Origin: an uncultured Collinsella sp.
GTDB lineage: Bacteria > Actinomycetota > Coriobacteriia > Coriobacteriales > Coriobacteriaceae
DNA: 20,000 bases
Direction: 5' to 3'
Assembly (NCBI GenBank): GCA_900757465.1
Contig: CAAENY010000043.1
Span: 1 to 20,000, forward strand
A program made the translations under genes and the position numbers. Below the pieces are notes generated by a model. It saw nothing but the letters and a program-made list of their open reading frames with translations. It searched no databases and was not told the DNA's origin. Positions 6,743 to 14,610 of this stretch are shown one piece after another; the first letter of the stretch is position 1; each line of letters opens with the position of its first letter.

Positions 6743-8767
6743 TTAGCGTCGACGCTTCCAGATAATGCCGAGCATGATGACGATGATGCCGCCGATAAGG
6801 CACGCGCCAACTACTGCTAGTGTGCGGTCTCCCGTTGCGGCGAGCTTACCGGTCGTCTTCTTGGTGATGACCTTCGTGGTCGTCGTGTCCGTCTTAGGCG
6901 AGGGCTTAGGCATCGGGGTCGGTGTGGGCGTGGGGTCCACGGCAGCGGAGCCGAAGCTGATGGTGCCCGCGAGCGAGGCCATCTTGCTCTCCCAGCTGTT
7001 CTGCCTGATCAGCGCCCTTAGCGCTGACTCGCAGGTACCCCACTCGGTGTGCTTGGTGGAGTTTGCGAAGGTGGGGAAGTCGGTCGTGTTGGTGATGATG
7101 TAGTTGTTGGTGGCGACGGTATAGGCCTTGGCGGGGTCGAGCGTGCTGCTGTCCTTGGTGAGTGTGGCACTCACAATGCGCTTGCCTTCGGGCTGCGTCC
7201 AATCAATCGTCACGTTGATGCCGCCAAAGGAGAGAACGCTGCCAGAGTCATCGCGCCACTTGTACTTGTCTTGCGCCTCCTGCTCGGTATGGCCGGCTGC
7301 CACGTAGGCTTGCTGAAACTCGTAGCTGTGATTGCACTCGTCGCTGATCTGCAGTGAGTGCTCGAGCGCTGCCAGGAAGTCCGCGCCGGTCATGGTCCAG
7401 GTCTCCACGGTGTTGCCGTAGGGCGAGATAGCGATGACGTTGCCGGCGGTCACATCGCCCGCAGCGATGCCACCGCGGATGCCACCCGCGTTCTCGATGG
7501 CAAGGTCTGCGCCCGTCAGGTCAAGATAGGAGCCGCAAATCACGTGGCCGATGGTCTGGGCCTTGGTGGTGTCGCCCTCCTTGCTGGGGCGGAAATCGGT
7601 GGTGCGCACCATTTCCCAACCATGCGTGCCTGCGGCGTCCTCGCCGTAGAAATAGTTGGTGGTGGATGTGCCGAGCACCTTGTTCGATTCGTTTTCAAAG
7701 GCCTCGTCGAGCGGCTTGATCTTGTTGCGGACGTCTTCAAGGCGGCTTTGGTAGCCGGAACCCTTGTCGGGGTCTGCCAAAAGGTCGTTGACGTTCTTGG
7801 CGGTGTAGAGCTTCTCGTCGCTGTCGTCTGTAGGGACCGTGACCGTGTCATCGTCGGTCGTCTCGGTGCCATTCGTGTCGTATTTGTACGGAATGGAAAG
7901 CAGCCCCACCTCGGCAAAGGCGCTGCCTGCCTCGACAACGTGGATCGTCTTGCCGTCGGCTCCCGTTACCTTCTCGTTAAGGTTGATGTGCTCGTGGCCT
8001 GCGATAAGGGCATCGACGCCACGGAGCCGCGTGGCAAAGGTCTTTGCGTCGAGCGTGTGCGCGATACACACAACAACATCGCAGCCCTCCTTGCGCAGCT
8101 GCTCTGCCTCGGCATTGATGGCGTTCGCGGCACTCGAGAACGACGTACCCGCGACCAGGTCCGCGCGCAGCGAGGATCCCAGCGACTCATCCATGGCACC
8201 CACGACGCCGACCTTGATTTTGTAGTCGAATGTGGAGTGATCCTCGCTATCCTCCCAGGTGTGATCGAGCGTCTTCGTGATGCTCGAGCTCCATATGCCG
8301 CTCGTAGACTTCGCGTTCGCGCAGAGCATGGCGAAGGGCGTGCCGGTGGTGCTGTAGCCGGCCATGGTGCGGAGTTTGTCTGCGCCGTAGCTCCAGTCGT
8401 GGTTGCCTGGCGTGGTCGCGTCGTAGCCGTCGGCGTAGAAGGTGTCCATGAGCTCGGCGATGCTCTTGCCCTCGCTCATGGTGGCGAAGGACTGTCCGTG
8501 GAAGGTGTCGCCCGCATCGAGCAGAAGATCGGGGGCGCTGCCTTGGGCGCTATAGAGAACCGCCAGTCCGTCAAAGCCGACAGTGCCGGTGCCCTTGCTT
8601 GCGTTGTAGCTGTACTTGTAGCTGCCGTGGATGTCGTTGGTGTGCATGACGGCCACGGAGCCGTCAATAGCGGCGGGCAGGTTTCCCGCGAAAGCGAGGC
8701 TTGGGATGCCTGCGAGCGCGCCGGCAAACAACGCGGCGGCTAACGCAAAGCGGGGGAGTCTTTTCAT
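6743..8767 (-). CDS. Secreted 5'-nucleotidase/2',3'-cyclic phosphodiesterase family protein, probably wall-anchored
   Basis: A 674-residue surface enzyme of the UshA/YfkN type, expected to hydrolyse extracellular nucleotides to nucleoside and phosphate. A signal peptide covers residues 1-27 (cleavage after SLAFA). The metallophosphatase domain has HTNDIHG (Asp45, His47), LLLDAGDTFHG (Asp87), TPGNHDW (Asn122, His123) and AGHEH. The C-terminal 5'-nucleotidase domain shows AIENAGGIRGGI and ISPYGNTVETW. A Pro/Thr-rich linker precedes LAATG at 642-646, a hydrophobic stretch and the tail KRRR: the layout of a sortase signal, with Ala in place of the usual Pro. The ATG at 8767 has AAGGA 7 nt upstream. 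It could supply nucleosides to the cell. Confidence 0.93.
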   Translation of the reverse strand: MKRLPRFALAAALFAGALAGIPSLAFAGNLPAAIDGSVAVMHTNDIHGSYKYSYNASKGTGTVGFDGLAVLYSAQGSAPDLLLDAGDTFHGQSFATMSEGKSIAELMDTFYADGYDATTPGNHDWSYGADKLRTMAGYSTTGTPFAMLCANAKSTSGIWSSSITKTLDHTWEDSEDHSTFDYKIKVGVVGAMDESLGSSLRADLVAGTSFSSAANAINAEAEQLRKEGCDVVVCIAHTLDAKTFATRLRGVDALIAGHEHINLNEKVTGADGKTIHVVEAGSAFAEVGLLSIPYKYDTNGTETTDDDTVTVPTDDSDEKLYTAKNVNDLLADPDKGSGYQSRLEDVRNKIKPLDEAFENESNKVLGTSTTNYFYGEDAAGTHGWEMVRTTDFRPSKEGDTTKAQTIGHVICGSYLDLTGADLAIENAGGIRGGIAAGDVTAGNVIAISPYGNTVETWTMTGADFLAALEHSLQISDECNHSYEFQQAYVAAGHTEQEAQDKYKWRDDSGSVLSFGGINVTIDWTQPEGKRIVSATLTKDSSTLDPAKAYTVATNNYIITNTTDFPTFANSTKHTEWGTCESALRALIRQNSWESKMASLAGTISFGSAAVDPTPTPTPMPKPSPKTDTTTTKVITKKTTGKLAATGDRTLAVVGACLIGGIIVIMLGIIWKRRR

Positions 8768-8831
8768 GGCAGTTTCCTTAGTCCTTAGCCAGAATGTCTG
8801 ATTGAATATCGGATTATCGACATAATATGCG

Positions 8832-8871
8832 AAAACCGCCGCAAGGGCGTCTGTCCCTTTGCGGCGGTTTT
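8832..8871. repeat. Palindromic element, copy C (AAAACCGCCGCAAGGG type)
   Basis: Left arm AAAACCGCCGCAAGGG (8832-8847) pairs with CCCTTTGCGGCGGTTTT (8855-8871) with one bulged base. The loop contains CTGT. It lies between the ABC transporter operon and the 5'-nucleotidase gene, 16 nt from copy D, giving two stem-loops in tandem. Confidence 0.78.
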
Positions 8872-8886
8872 GGCGTTTGCGCAGAT

Positions 8887-8927
8887 AAAACCTACCAAAA
8901 TAAACCTGTCCCGTTTTGGCAGGTTTT
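8887..8927 (-). terminator. Palindromic terminator, copy D, at the end of the ABC transporter operon
   Basis: AAAACCTACCAAAA (8887-8900) pairs with TTTTGGCAGGTTTT (8914-8927) with one mismatch. The 13-nt loop contains CCTGTCCC. On the - strand the stem is followed by a T-rich tail. The stop codon of the ATPase gene (TAA, 8926-8928) overlaps the arm. It has the same layout as copies A and B. Confidence 0.8.
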
Positions 8928-9720
8928 AGCTTAGCAACATGCGGTCGTTGGCGAGCTCGCCGCCCGAGACCTCCTCGAACTTCTGCAGCAGGTCGGCCAC
9001 GGTGAGCGACTTCTTCTCGTCACCGGCCACGTCGTAGATCACATGGCCTTCGTGCATCATGATCAGACGGTTGCCCAGACGGATGGCGTCGTTCATGTTG
9101 TGCGTGACCATGAGCGTGGTCAGGCGGTTCTCGTCGACGATCTCCTCGGTCAGGTTGAGCACCTTAGAGGCCGTCTTGGGGTCGAGGGCCGCGGTGTGCT
9201 CGTCGAGCAGCAGCAGGCGCGGCCTGGTGAGTGTGGCCATCAGCAGGGTGAGCGCCTGGCGCTGGCCGCCCGAGAGCAGGCCGACCTTGGCGTTGAGACG
9301 CGTGTCCAGACCAAGGTCCAGGCGCTTGAGCAGCTCAACGTACTCATCTTTCTCGGCCTTGGTGACGCCCCACGAAAGGCCGCGACGCTGGCCACGGCGC
9401 TTGGCGAGGGCCAGGTTCTCGGCGATCTGCATATCGGCAGCGGTGCCGCGCATGGGGTCCTGGAACACGCGGCCCAGGTACTTGGCGCGCTGCGACTCGC
9501 TCAGACGCGAGATATCGGTGCCGTCGAGCTCGATGACACCCGAATCGAGCGGATACACGCCGGCGATCATGTTGAGCAGCGTGGACTTGCCGGCGCCGTT
9601 GCCGCCAATCACGGTTACAAAGTCGCCGTCGTTAAGGGTGAGGTCGACACCGGTAAGAGCACGCTTCTCGGTGACGGTGCCCTTGTTAAAGGTCTTTTTG
9701 ACGTGCGAGAGCTTAAGCAT
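8926..9720 (-). CDS. ABC transporter ATP-binding protein (TrpXYZ/COG1101 type)
   Basis: A 264-residue ATPase that powers the importer formed with the two genes upstream. Walker A is GGNGAGKST (residues 39-47), the Q-loop FQDPMRGT, the signature LLSGGQRQALTLLMA, Walker B LLLLDEHTAALD and the switch histidine VTHNMND. The Walker B region has His after the catalytic Glu, as in this subfamily. The ATG at 9720 overlaps the permease stop by 8 nt and has GGGAG 9 nt upstream; an ATG at 9729 is less well placed. Substrate by family analogy: small organic molecules such as tryptophan. This is not shown by the sequence. Confidence 0.92.
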   Translation of the reverse strand: MLKLSHVKKTFNKGTVTEKRALTGVDLTLNDGDFVTVIGGNGAGKSTLLNMIAGVYPLDSGVIELDGTDISRLSESQRAKYLGRVFQDPMRGTAADMQIAENLALAKRRGQRRGLSWGVTKAEKDEYVELLKRLDLGLDTRLNAKVGLLSGGQRQALTLLMATLTRPRLLLLDEHTAALDPKTASKVLNLTEEIVDENRLTTLMVTHNMNDAIRLGNRLIMMHEGHVIYDVAGDEKKSLTVADLLQKFEEVSGGELANDRMLLS

Positions 9721-10636
9721 CTGCCTCATCTCCCCTCGTGTAGGAGCTGCGGAGCTTGTAACGCTCCCAAACCACAGGTACGCACAGGGCAACGGCGACG
9801 ATCACGGCGGAGAGCAGCTTCATGTCGTTGGCGTCCATGCCCAGTTGCAGCACGATGGCGCGGATAAGGAAGTAGACCACGGAGCCAAAGACGGCAGAGG
9901 CTAGGCGGACGCTAAACTGCGTGAGTCCGCCGGGCAGCAGGCGACCGAGCACCTCGCCGATAACAATGGCGGCAAGACCGATAACGATGGCACCGGTGCC
10001 CATACCAATGTCGGCATACTTTTGGCTCTGGCAGATGAGCGCGCCCGAAAGGCCGATGAGGGCGTTGGAGAGCACGAGGGCGATCATCTTGGTGGAGTTG
10101 GTGTTGACGCCCAGAGCGCGGATCATGTACTCGTTGTTGCCGGTGGCGCGCAGCGCCGAGCCGATCTCGGTGCCAAAGAACCAATACAGGATGGCAACGA
10201 TAGCCACGGCGAGCAGGATGCCCAAGATGATGGCAACGGTGGACTGCGGCAGACCGGTCATATTGCTGACGGCCGAGAACACGGTGCCCTTGGCAAGAAT
10301 GGGCGTATTGGACTTGCCCATGATGCGCAGGTTGATGGACCACAGGCTGATCTGGGTGAGGATTCCGGCGAGGATCGCGGGAATCTCAAAGACGGTGGTC
10401 AAAATGCCCGTGACGGCGCCCGCGATGGCGCCGGCGCACATGCCGGCCAGCACGGCGAGCAGCGGGTCGACGTTGTTATTGACGATGAGCACAGCGCAGA
10501 CGCAGCCGCCGAGGGCAAAGCTGCCGTCGCAGGTCATATCGGGAATGTCGAGCAGGCGGAACGTGATAAACACGCCAAGCACCATAATGCCCCAGAGGAC
10601 GCCTTGCGAAACGGCGCCCTGCAATGCAATGAGCAT
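9713..10636 (-). CDS. ABC transporter permease (BPD_transp_2, TrpXYZ-type)
   Basis: A 307-residue inner-membrane protein with about 8-9 hydrophobic helices, resembling permeases of the branched-chain amino acid/ribose/BMP-partner superfamily and the COG4120 group. It starts MLIALQGAVSQGVLWGIMVLG and carries the RLLDIPDMTCDGSFALGG and ALRATGNNEYMIRALGVN motifs that contact the ATPase. It forms the channel of the importer. The ATG at 10636 has AGGAGG 8 nt upstream. Its 3' end overlaps the ATPase gene by 8 nt, so both are made together. It is 204 nt downstream of the substrate-binding protein gene, with a hairpin in between. Confidence 0.93.
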   Translation of the reverse strand: MLIALQGAVSQGVLWGIMVLGVFITFRLLDIPDMTCDGSFALGGCVCAVLIVNNNVDPLLAVLAGMCAGAIAGAVTGILTTVFEIPAILAGILTQISLWSINLRIMGKSNTPILAKGTVFSAVSNMTGLPQSTVAIILGILLAVAIVAILYWFFGTEIGSALRATGNNEYMIRALGVNTNSTKMIALVLSNALIGLSGALICQSQKYADIGMGTGAIVIGLAAIVIGEVLGRLLPGGLTQFSVRLASAVFGSVVYFLIRAIVLQLGMDANDMKLLSAVIVAVALCVPVVWERYKLRSSYTRGDEADA

Positions 10637-10740
10637 GCTTTATACCTCCTAGGATAGGGTGGACACGTGAGTCACCATGATAGCGGTAACAATGTATAAA
10701 AGAGCTGCGGACGGATGTTTTGTCTCATCCGAAACAAGCA

Positions 10741-10769
10741 GGGCGAACGCCGGTCTTTAGCGTTCGCCC
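10741..10769 (-). terminator. Intercistronic hairpin between binding-protein and permease genes
   Basis: A perfect 10-bp stem (GGGCGAACGC at 10741-10750, GCGTTCGCCC at 10760-10769) has a 9-nt loop. On the - strand it is followed by TGCTTGTTT, a poor T-tract. It lies 72 nt past the lipoprotein stop. Such hairpins often lower permease/ATPase levels relative to the binding protein. A smaller stem, CGGATG/CATCCG at 10712-10731, follows. I see no gene in the 204-nt gap. Confidence 0.6.
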
Positions 10770-10840
10770 CAAGGACTCAGATATTGAATAACGCGGCTGT
10801 GGCGCGCGTGCGGGCCCTAGACGCGTTACCGCGCATGGCG

Positions 10841-11821
10841 CTACTCGTCCAGAGCGGAAAGGTCGATGCCCAGAGCCTCGGCCATCTCGTCGTTCTTGAC
10901 GACGACCAGGCTCTTGCTCGAGAGATGCTTGATTGGCATATCCTCGGGCTTGGCCTCGCCCTTCAGGATCTTAACGGCCATCTCGCCCGCGGCGTAGCCC
11001 AGGTCCTCATAGTTGATGGAGAGGGTGAACAGACCGCCGGCCTTACACATGCCCTCCTCGCCGGTAACGAAGGGGAGTTTGTTCTCCTTGCAGATCTGAC
11101 CGACCTGCGAAGCGCCCGCGGCGATGGTGTTGTCGGTGGGGGAGTAGAGCGCGTCGACCTTGCCCACGGCGGACTCGACGACGGACTGGATCTCGTTGGA
11201 GCTCGAGACGGTGAAGTCAGTGTACTGGAGGCCCAGCTTGTCGAGCTCCTTCTTGGCGGCCTTGATCTGGACGTCGGAGTTGGACTCGGCGGTGCAGTAG
11301 AGCAGGCCGACCTTCTTTACGTCGGGCAGGACCTTCTGCATCATCTCGAGTTGCTCAGCGACCGGGGTGAGGTCGGAAGCGCCTGTGACGTTGGTACCCG
11401 GCTTGTCGTTATCCTGGACCAGGCCGGAGGCGGCGTAGTCGGTGATGGCGCAGCCCACGATGGGGATATCCGCCGTGGCACCGGCGGCAGCCTGCGCGGC
11501 GGGCGTGGCGATGGCGTAGATCAGGTCGACGCCATCGCCCACAAACTTGTCGGCAATGGACTTACACGTGGACTGGTCGTTCTGGGCGTTCTTCTGGTCG
11601 ATCTTGACCTTAAGGCCGCTCTCCTTGATGGCCTTGACAAAGCCGTCGTTGGCGGCATCGAGTGCGGAGTGCTCGGTGAGCTGCAGAACGCCGATGGTGT
11701 AGTCGGAACCGGCGGCAGCAGAGCCGGAACCAGAGTTGCCGCCGCATCCGGCGAGCGGGGCGAGCGCGAACAGGCCGGCGGAGACCAGAAGGCTCCTGCG
11801 GCTGATGGTGATGTCCTTCAT
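10841..11821 (-). CDS. ABC transporter substrate-binding lipoprotein (ABC_sub_bind family)
   Basis: A 326-residue extracellular binding protein. The N-terminus has RR, a hydrophobic stretch and the lipobox LAGC, with the lipid-modified cysteine at residue 26, followed by a Gly/Ser-rich linker. The mature part resembles PF04392 (ABC_sub_bind): IGVLQLTEHSALDAANDGF at the start, then IPIVGCAITDYAASGL, KVGLLYCTAESNS and YSPTDNTIAAG. This family includes the tryptophan-binding TrpX. The ATG at 11821 has GGGGG 7 nt upstream. It is first in an operon with a permease and an ATPase gene. Its ligand is unproven; tryptophan or another aromatic compound is a reasonable guess. Confidence 0.92.
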   Translation of the reverse strand: MKDITISRRSLLVSAGLFALAPLAGCGGNSGSGSAAAGSDYTIGVLQLTEHSALDAANDGFVKAIKESGLKVKIDQKNAQNDQSTCKSIADKFVGDGVDLIYAIATPAAQAAAGATADIPIVGCAITDYAASGLVQDNDKPGTNVTGASDLTPVAEQLEMMQKVLPDVKKVGLLYCTAESNSDVQIKAAKKELDKLGLQYTDFTVSSSNEIQSVVESAVGKVDALYSPTDNTIAAGASQVGQICKENKLPFVTGEEGMCKAGGLFTLSINYEDLGYAAGEMAVKILKGEAKPEDMPIKHLSSKSLVVVKNDEMAEALGIDLSALDE

Positions 11822-11881
11822 ATCATTACCCCCAGTATAAAAATGGCTGGAAACACTGCACTGGGACAGAGTGCAAGTGGA

Positions 11882-11912
11882 ACTATAGTAGCGCTGATGT
11901 CCATTTTTACAA
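11882..11912 (-). promoter_or_regulatory. Putative promoter of the ABC transporter operon
   Basis: On the - strand, TTGTAA (11907-11912) is followed after 19 nt by TATAGT (11882-11887, 5 of 6 matches to the -10 consensus). The start would lie about 55 nt before the lipoprotein ATG. The short leader holds only a 5-bp stem (GCACT/AGTGC near 11858-11874), so there is no T-box. The long spacer makes the call tentative. Confidence 0.4.
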
Positions 11913-11981
11913 CAGCCTGGCGGGTTTTTTAATACAGAATCGGATGGGCGGTACGGGTAGTCGAATGGGCGGCGGAGGGTC

Positions 11982-12767
11982 TTATGCGGCGGAGGAGGCG
12001 TCGTCCTCGTCCAGGGCGGCGAAGAGCTTCTTGCCGTCGAGCAGGCGCGTGCTGACGTTTCTCATACGGGCGATCTCGACGGTGCGCAGCGTATCGTCGG
12101 TGCCTCGGGCGTCGTAGACCGTTCCCAGCAGATACGAGATGCCATCGCGCTGCCTGATGGCAAAGGGACGGAGTGTCATCCGTGCTGCTTCGGTTTCGCC
12201 ACGTGTCGTGACGCTCGAAATATCAAAACTCACCGTGGTTCCGTGGTCGATGGCCTGCTCGACGAGCTCGCACGTGTCGATGCGCTTGATGGGCGTGCGC
12301 GTTGCCTTGGTAGCCTTGCTGCCTGCGCTTGGAGCGGGTTCGGGTGTATCGAGGTAGCCGCGAACGTCGGCGCTCGCCATGGCAACTAAGTGCTGCGCCA
12401 TGCTCTTGCGGATAGCGATAGGCGTGGAGCGGTTGCGCATGACCATACCGTGGAGCCGGATGATCTCCTCGTCGGTGAGCGGGCGGGTAAGAAGTTTGTA
12501 GCCCACGCCGCGTTTGTACTCAATTTCGTATCCGGCATGGCGAAGCGCGGAGATGGCGGTGTAGATGCTGCGCCGCGCCGCCGAGATGGGCATGCGGGCG
12601 GGGTCGTCGGGATGGGCGAGGCGCCGGATCAACTCATCGGAAAGCATGGCCTTGTCCTCGCCGGTGTTTTCGCTTAATAGTTGCAGGATGCGAACGGCGC
12701 GATAGGCTGCCATCGAGGCGGCGCCTCTAGTCGTGGTGTCGTAGGTTTCAACAGCGGCTTCGGTCAT
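11982..12767 (-). CDS. WYL-domain-like transcriptional regulator
   Basis: A 261-residue putative DNA-binding protein. The N-terminal part (about residues 18-95) looks like a winged helix: AYRAVRILQLLSENTGEDKAML, then ISAARRSIYTAISALRHAGYEIEY and a wing GVGYKLL. The C-terminal part resembles a WYL ligand-sensing domain: CELVEQAIDHGTTVSFDIS, RMTLRPFAIRQRDGISYLLGTVYD and the closing ARMRNVSTRL; the WYL triad itself reads SYL. The linker is long and Ala/Pro-rich. The start is the ATG at 12767, 10 nt from AAAGGA (12778-12783); a GTG at 12776 lies too close to it. It is next to the ABC importer operon and may control it, but its target and ligand are unknown. No terminator is seen after it. Confidence 0.72.
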   Translation of the reverse strand: MTEAAVETYDTTTRGAASMAAYRAVRILQLLSENTGEDKAMLSDELIRRLAHPDDPARMPISAARRSIYTAISALRHAGYEIEYKRGVGYKLLTRPLTDEEIIRLHGMVMRNRSTPIAIRKSMAQHLVAMASADVRGYLDTPEPAPSAGSKATKATRTPIKRIDTCELVEQAIDHGTTVSFDISSVTTRGETEAARMTLRPFAIRQRDGISYLLGTVYDARGTDDTLRTVEIARMRNVSTRLLDGKKLFAALDEDDASSAA

Positions 12768-12884
12768 GGTGCCCACGTCCTTTCCGTTTTGGGTGGCGAC
12801 GGTATGGAGCCTAGGACGTGGGGCTTTCCCAGGGGTGCAGGGCGCTCTGGGCGGTCGGTAGTCGTCGGCAAACGGCGGGTCGAG

Positions 12885-12947
12885 TTTTCAACAGCCCTGC
12901 TCAACTGACCAAAAACTTGCCAAAAGCTTGACAGATGCTGTTGAAAA
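12885..12947. repeat. Inverted repeat around an 11-bp tandem repeat, upstream of the WYL regulator
   Basis: TTTTCAACAG (12885-12894) and its exact complement CTGTTGAAAA (12938-12947) flank a direct tandem repeat CCAAAAACTTG (12909-12919) / CCAAAAGCTTG (12920-12930), identical at 10 of 11 bases. It lies between the asnS terminator and the regulator start, where an autoregulatory operator could be. The rest of the 12768-12884 stretch shows no gene or clear promoter. Confidence 0.5.
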
Positions 12948-12979
12948 AAGCGCCTCTCGACCGATGTCGAGAGACGCTT
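12944..12979 (-). terminator. Rho-independent terminator of asnS
   Basis: On the - strand a 14-nt arm (12966-12979) pairs with 12948-12961 with one mismatch and a 4-nt loop (CGAT), followed by a run of six T. This is a strong canonical terminator 47 nt after the asnS stop. Confidence 0.93.
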
Positions 12980-13025
12980 ATGCGATGAGCGTTGGCGTGT
13001 GGCGACGCGAGCTAGCGTCCGACGA

Positions 13026-14429
13026 TTAGAAGTCGGCGTTGCCCACGGTGCGCGGGTGCGGCAGGACGTCGCGGATGTTGCCCACGCCGGTCAGATACAT
13101 GACCAAGCGCTCGAAGCCCAGACCGTAGCCGGCGTGCTTGCAGGAACCGTAGCGGCGCAGGTCAAGGTAGTACTTGTACTGCTCGGGATTCATGCCCAGG
13201 TCCTTGATGCGGGCCTCGAGCAGATCCAGGCGCTCCTCGCGCTGGGAGCCGCCGATAATCTCGCCGATACCGGGAACCAGGCAGTCGGCGGCGGCGACGG
13301 TCTTGCCGTCCTCGTTCATGCGCATGTAGAACGCCTTGATCTCGGCCGGGTAGTCGGTCACGAAGGTCGGGCGCTTAAAGTGCTCCTCGGTCAGGAAGCG
13401 CTCGTGCTCGGTCTGCAGGTCGATGCCCCAGCTGACGGGGTAATCAAACTGGTGGCCAGCAGCGACGGCCTGCTCCAGGATCTCGACGGCCTCGGTGTAG
13501 GTAACGCGGGCAAAGTCGGAGTTGGCGACATGGTCCAGGCGCTCGAGCAGACCCTTGTCCACAAACTTGTTGAGCATATTGAGCTCGTCGGGGCAGGTTG
13601 CCATGACGTCCTTGAGGACATACTTGAGCATGGCCTCGGCGTTATCCATGTAGTCGTTCAGATCGGCAAAGGCCATCTCGGGCTCGATCATCCAAAACTC
13701 GGCGGCGTGGCGCGTGGTGTTGGAGTTCTCGGCACGGAAGGTGGGGCCAAAGGTGTACACGTCGCCAAAGGCCATGGCAAAGTTCTCAGCATTGAGCTGG
13801 CCGGACACGGTGAGGCTCGCATGCTTGCCAAAGAAGTCCTGGCTCCAGTCGACCTCGCCGGACTCGGTGAGGGGCGGATTTTTGGGGTCGAGCGTGGTCA
13901 CGCGGAACATCTCGCCGGCGCCCTCGCAGTCACTCGTGGTGATGATGGGAGTGTTGACGTAGACAAAGCCCTGCTCCTGGAAGAAGCGGTGGATGGCGGC
14001 AGCCGCGACAGAGCGGATGCGGAACACGGCGCGGAACAGGTTGGTGCGCGGGCGCAGGTGCTGTTGGGTGCGCAGGAACTCGACGGTTGCGCGCTTCTTC
14101 TGCAGCGGGTAATCCGGGGCGCTCGTGCCTTCGACCTCGATGGAGGTGGCAGAAAGCTCGAACGGCTGGGGCGCATCGGGGGTCAGCTTGACGGTGCCGG
14201 TGCAAATGAGTGCGGCCGAGACGTTTTGATGGGCGATCTCGTCGTAGTTGTCGAGTGCCTCGCGGTTCATGACGACCTGCAGGTCGCGGAAGCAGCTGCC
14301 GTCGTTGAGCGTAACAAAGCCAAAGTTCTTCATGTCGCGGACGGACTTGACCCAGCCGGCGACGGTGACGGTCTGGCCGCCGAGCGACTCGGCATCGGCA
14401 TAGAGCTGCGCGATTTTGGTGCGGTTCAC
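13026..14429 (-). CDS. asnS: Asparaginyl-tRNA synthetase
   Basis: A 467-residue class II synthetase that charges tRNA-Asn with asparagine, about the length of E. coli AsnRS. The N-terminal OB-fold anticodon-binding domain (about residues 1-120) includes VAGWVKSVRDMKNFGFVTLNDGS. The catalytic domain contains motif 2, FRAENSNTTRHAAEFWMIEPEM, and motif 3, GYGLGFERLVMYLTG. The chain ends PRTVGNADF. The start is placed at the GTG at 14429 because GGGAGG lies just upstream; an in-frame ATG at 14441 (MGGYVN) has no binding site. It is transcribed alone. The nearest promoter-like element is TAGAAT on the - strand at 14476-14481, without a good -35 box. I see no T-box. Confidence 0.97.
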   Translation of the reverse strand: MNRTKIAQLYADAESLGGQTVTVAGWVKSVRDMKNFGFVTLNDGSCFRDLQVVMNREALDNYDEIAHQNVSAALICTGTVKLTPDAPQPFELSATSIEVEGTSAPDYPLQKKRATVEFLRTQQHLRPRTNLFRAVFRIRSVAAAAIHRFFQEQGFVYVNTPIITTSDCEGAGEMFRVTTLDPKNPPLTESGEVDWSQDFFGKHASLTVSGQLNAENFAMAFGDVYTFGPTFRAENSNTTRHAAEFWMIEPEMAFADLNDYMDNAEAMLKYVLKDVMATCPDELNMLNKFVDKGLLERLDHVANSDFARVTYTEAVEILEQAVAAGHQFDYPVSWGIDLQTEHERFLTEEHFKRPTFVTDYPAEIKAFYMRMNEDGKTVAAADCLVPGIGEIIGGSQREERLDLLEARIKDLGMNPEQYKYYLDLRRYGSCKHAGYGLGFERLVMYLTGVGNIRDVLPHPRTVGNADF

Positions 14430-14534
14430 GTATCCTCCCATAACGGTTGAATGATAGTTATCCATACAGTTCGATATTCTAGCAGCTCGGCTCATTTGGG
14501 CTATACAGATAAGGCATTGGCGGGATGGTTTTTC

Positions 14535-14573
14535 AAACGAAAAGCGCCCGCGGCCAAATGGTCGCGGGCGCTT
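14535..14573 (-). terminator. Terminator of the PTS EIIA gene
   Basis: Arms at 14542-14555 and 14560-14573 form a 14-bp GC-rich stem (AAGCGCCCGCGGCC, one G-U pair) with a 4-nt loop. On the - strand it is followed by TTTTCGTTT. It lies 37 nt after the EIIA stop codon. Confidence 0.9.
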
Positions 14574-14610
14574 GACGAGGTGCCTTTTGGCTGTGTGGCG
14601 CGGGGCCTGG

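Noticed and set aside
7358..8743. Long open frame on the + strand opposite the 5'-nucleotidase gene
   Set aside because: Overlaps a clearly recognised gene in antisense and has a Val/Ala/Gly-rich composition typical of a GC-rich shadow frame; no family motif.
11822..11981. T-box or riboswitch before the TrpXYZ-type operon
   Set aside because: Leader too short and no T-box core sequence or large fold.
12999..14450. 483-codon + strand frame opposite asnS
   Set aside because: Antisense shadow of a certain gene; repetitive hydrophobic composition, no ribosome-binding site.
14430..14610. T-box upstream of asnS
   Set aside because: No conserved T-box sequence; only a terminator of the upstream EIIA gene and a -10-like element.
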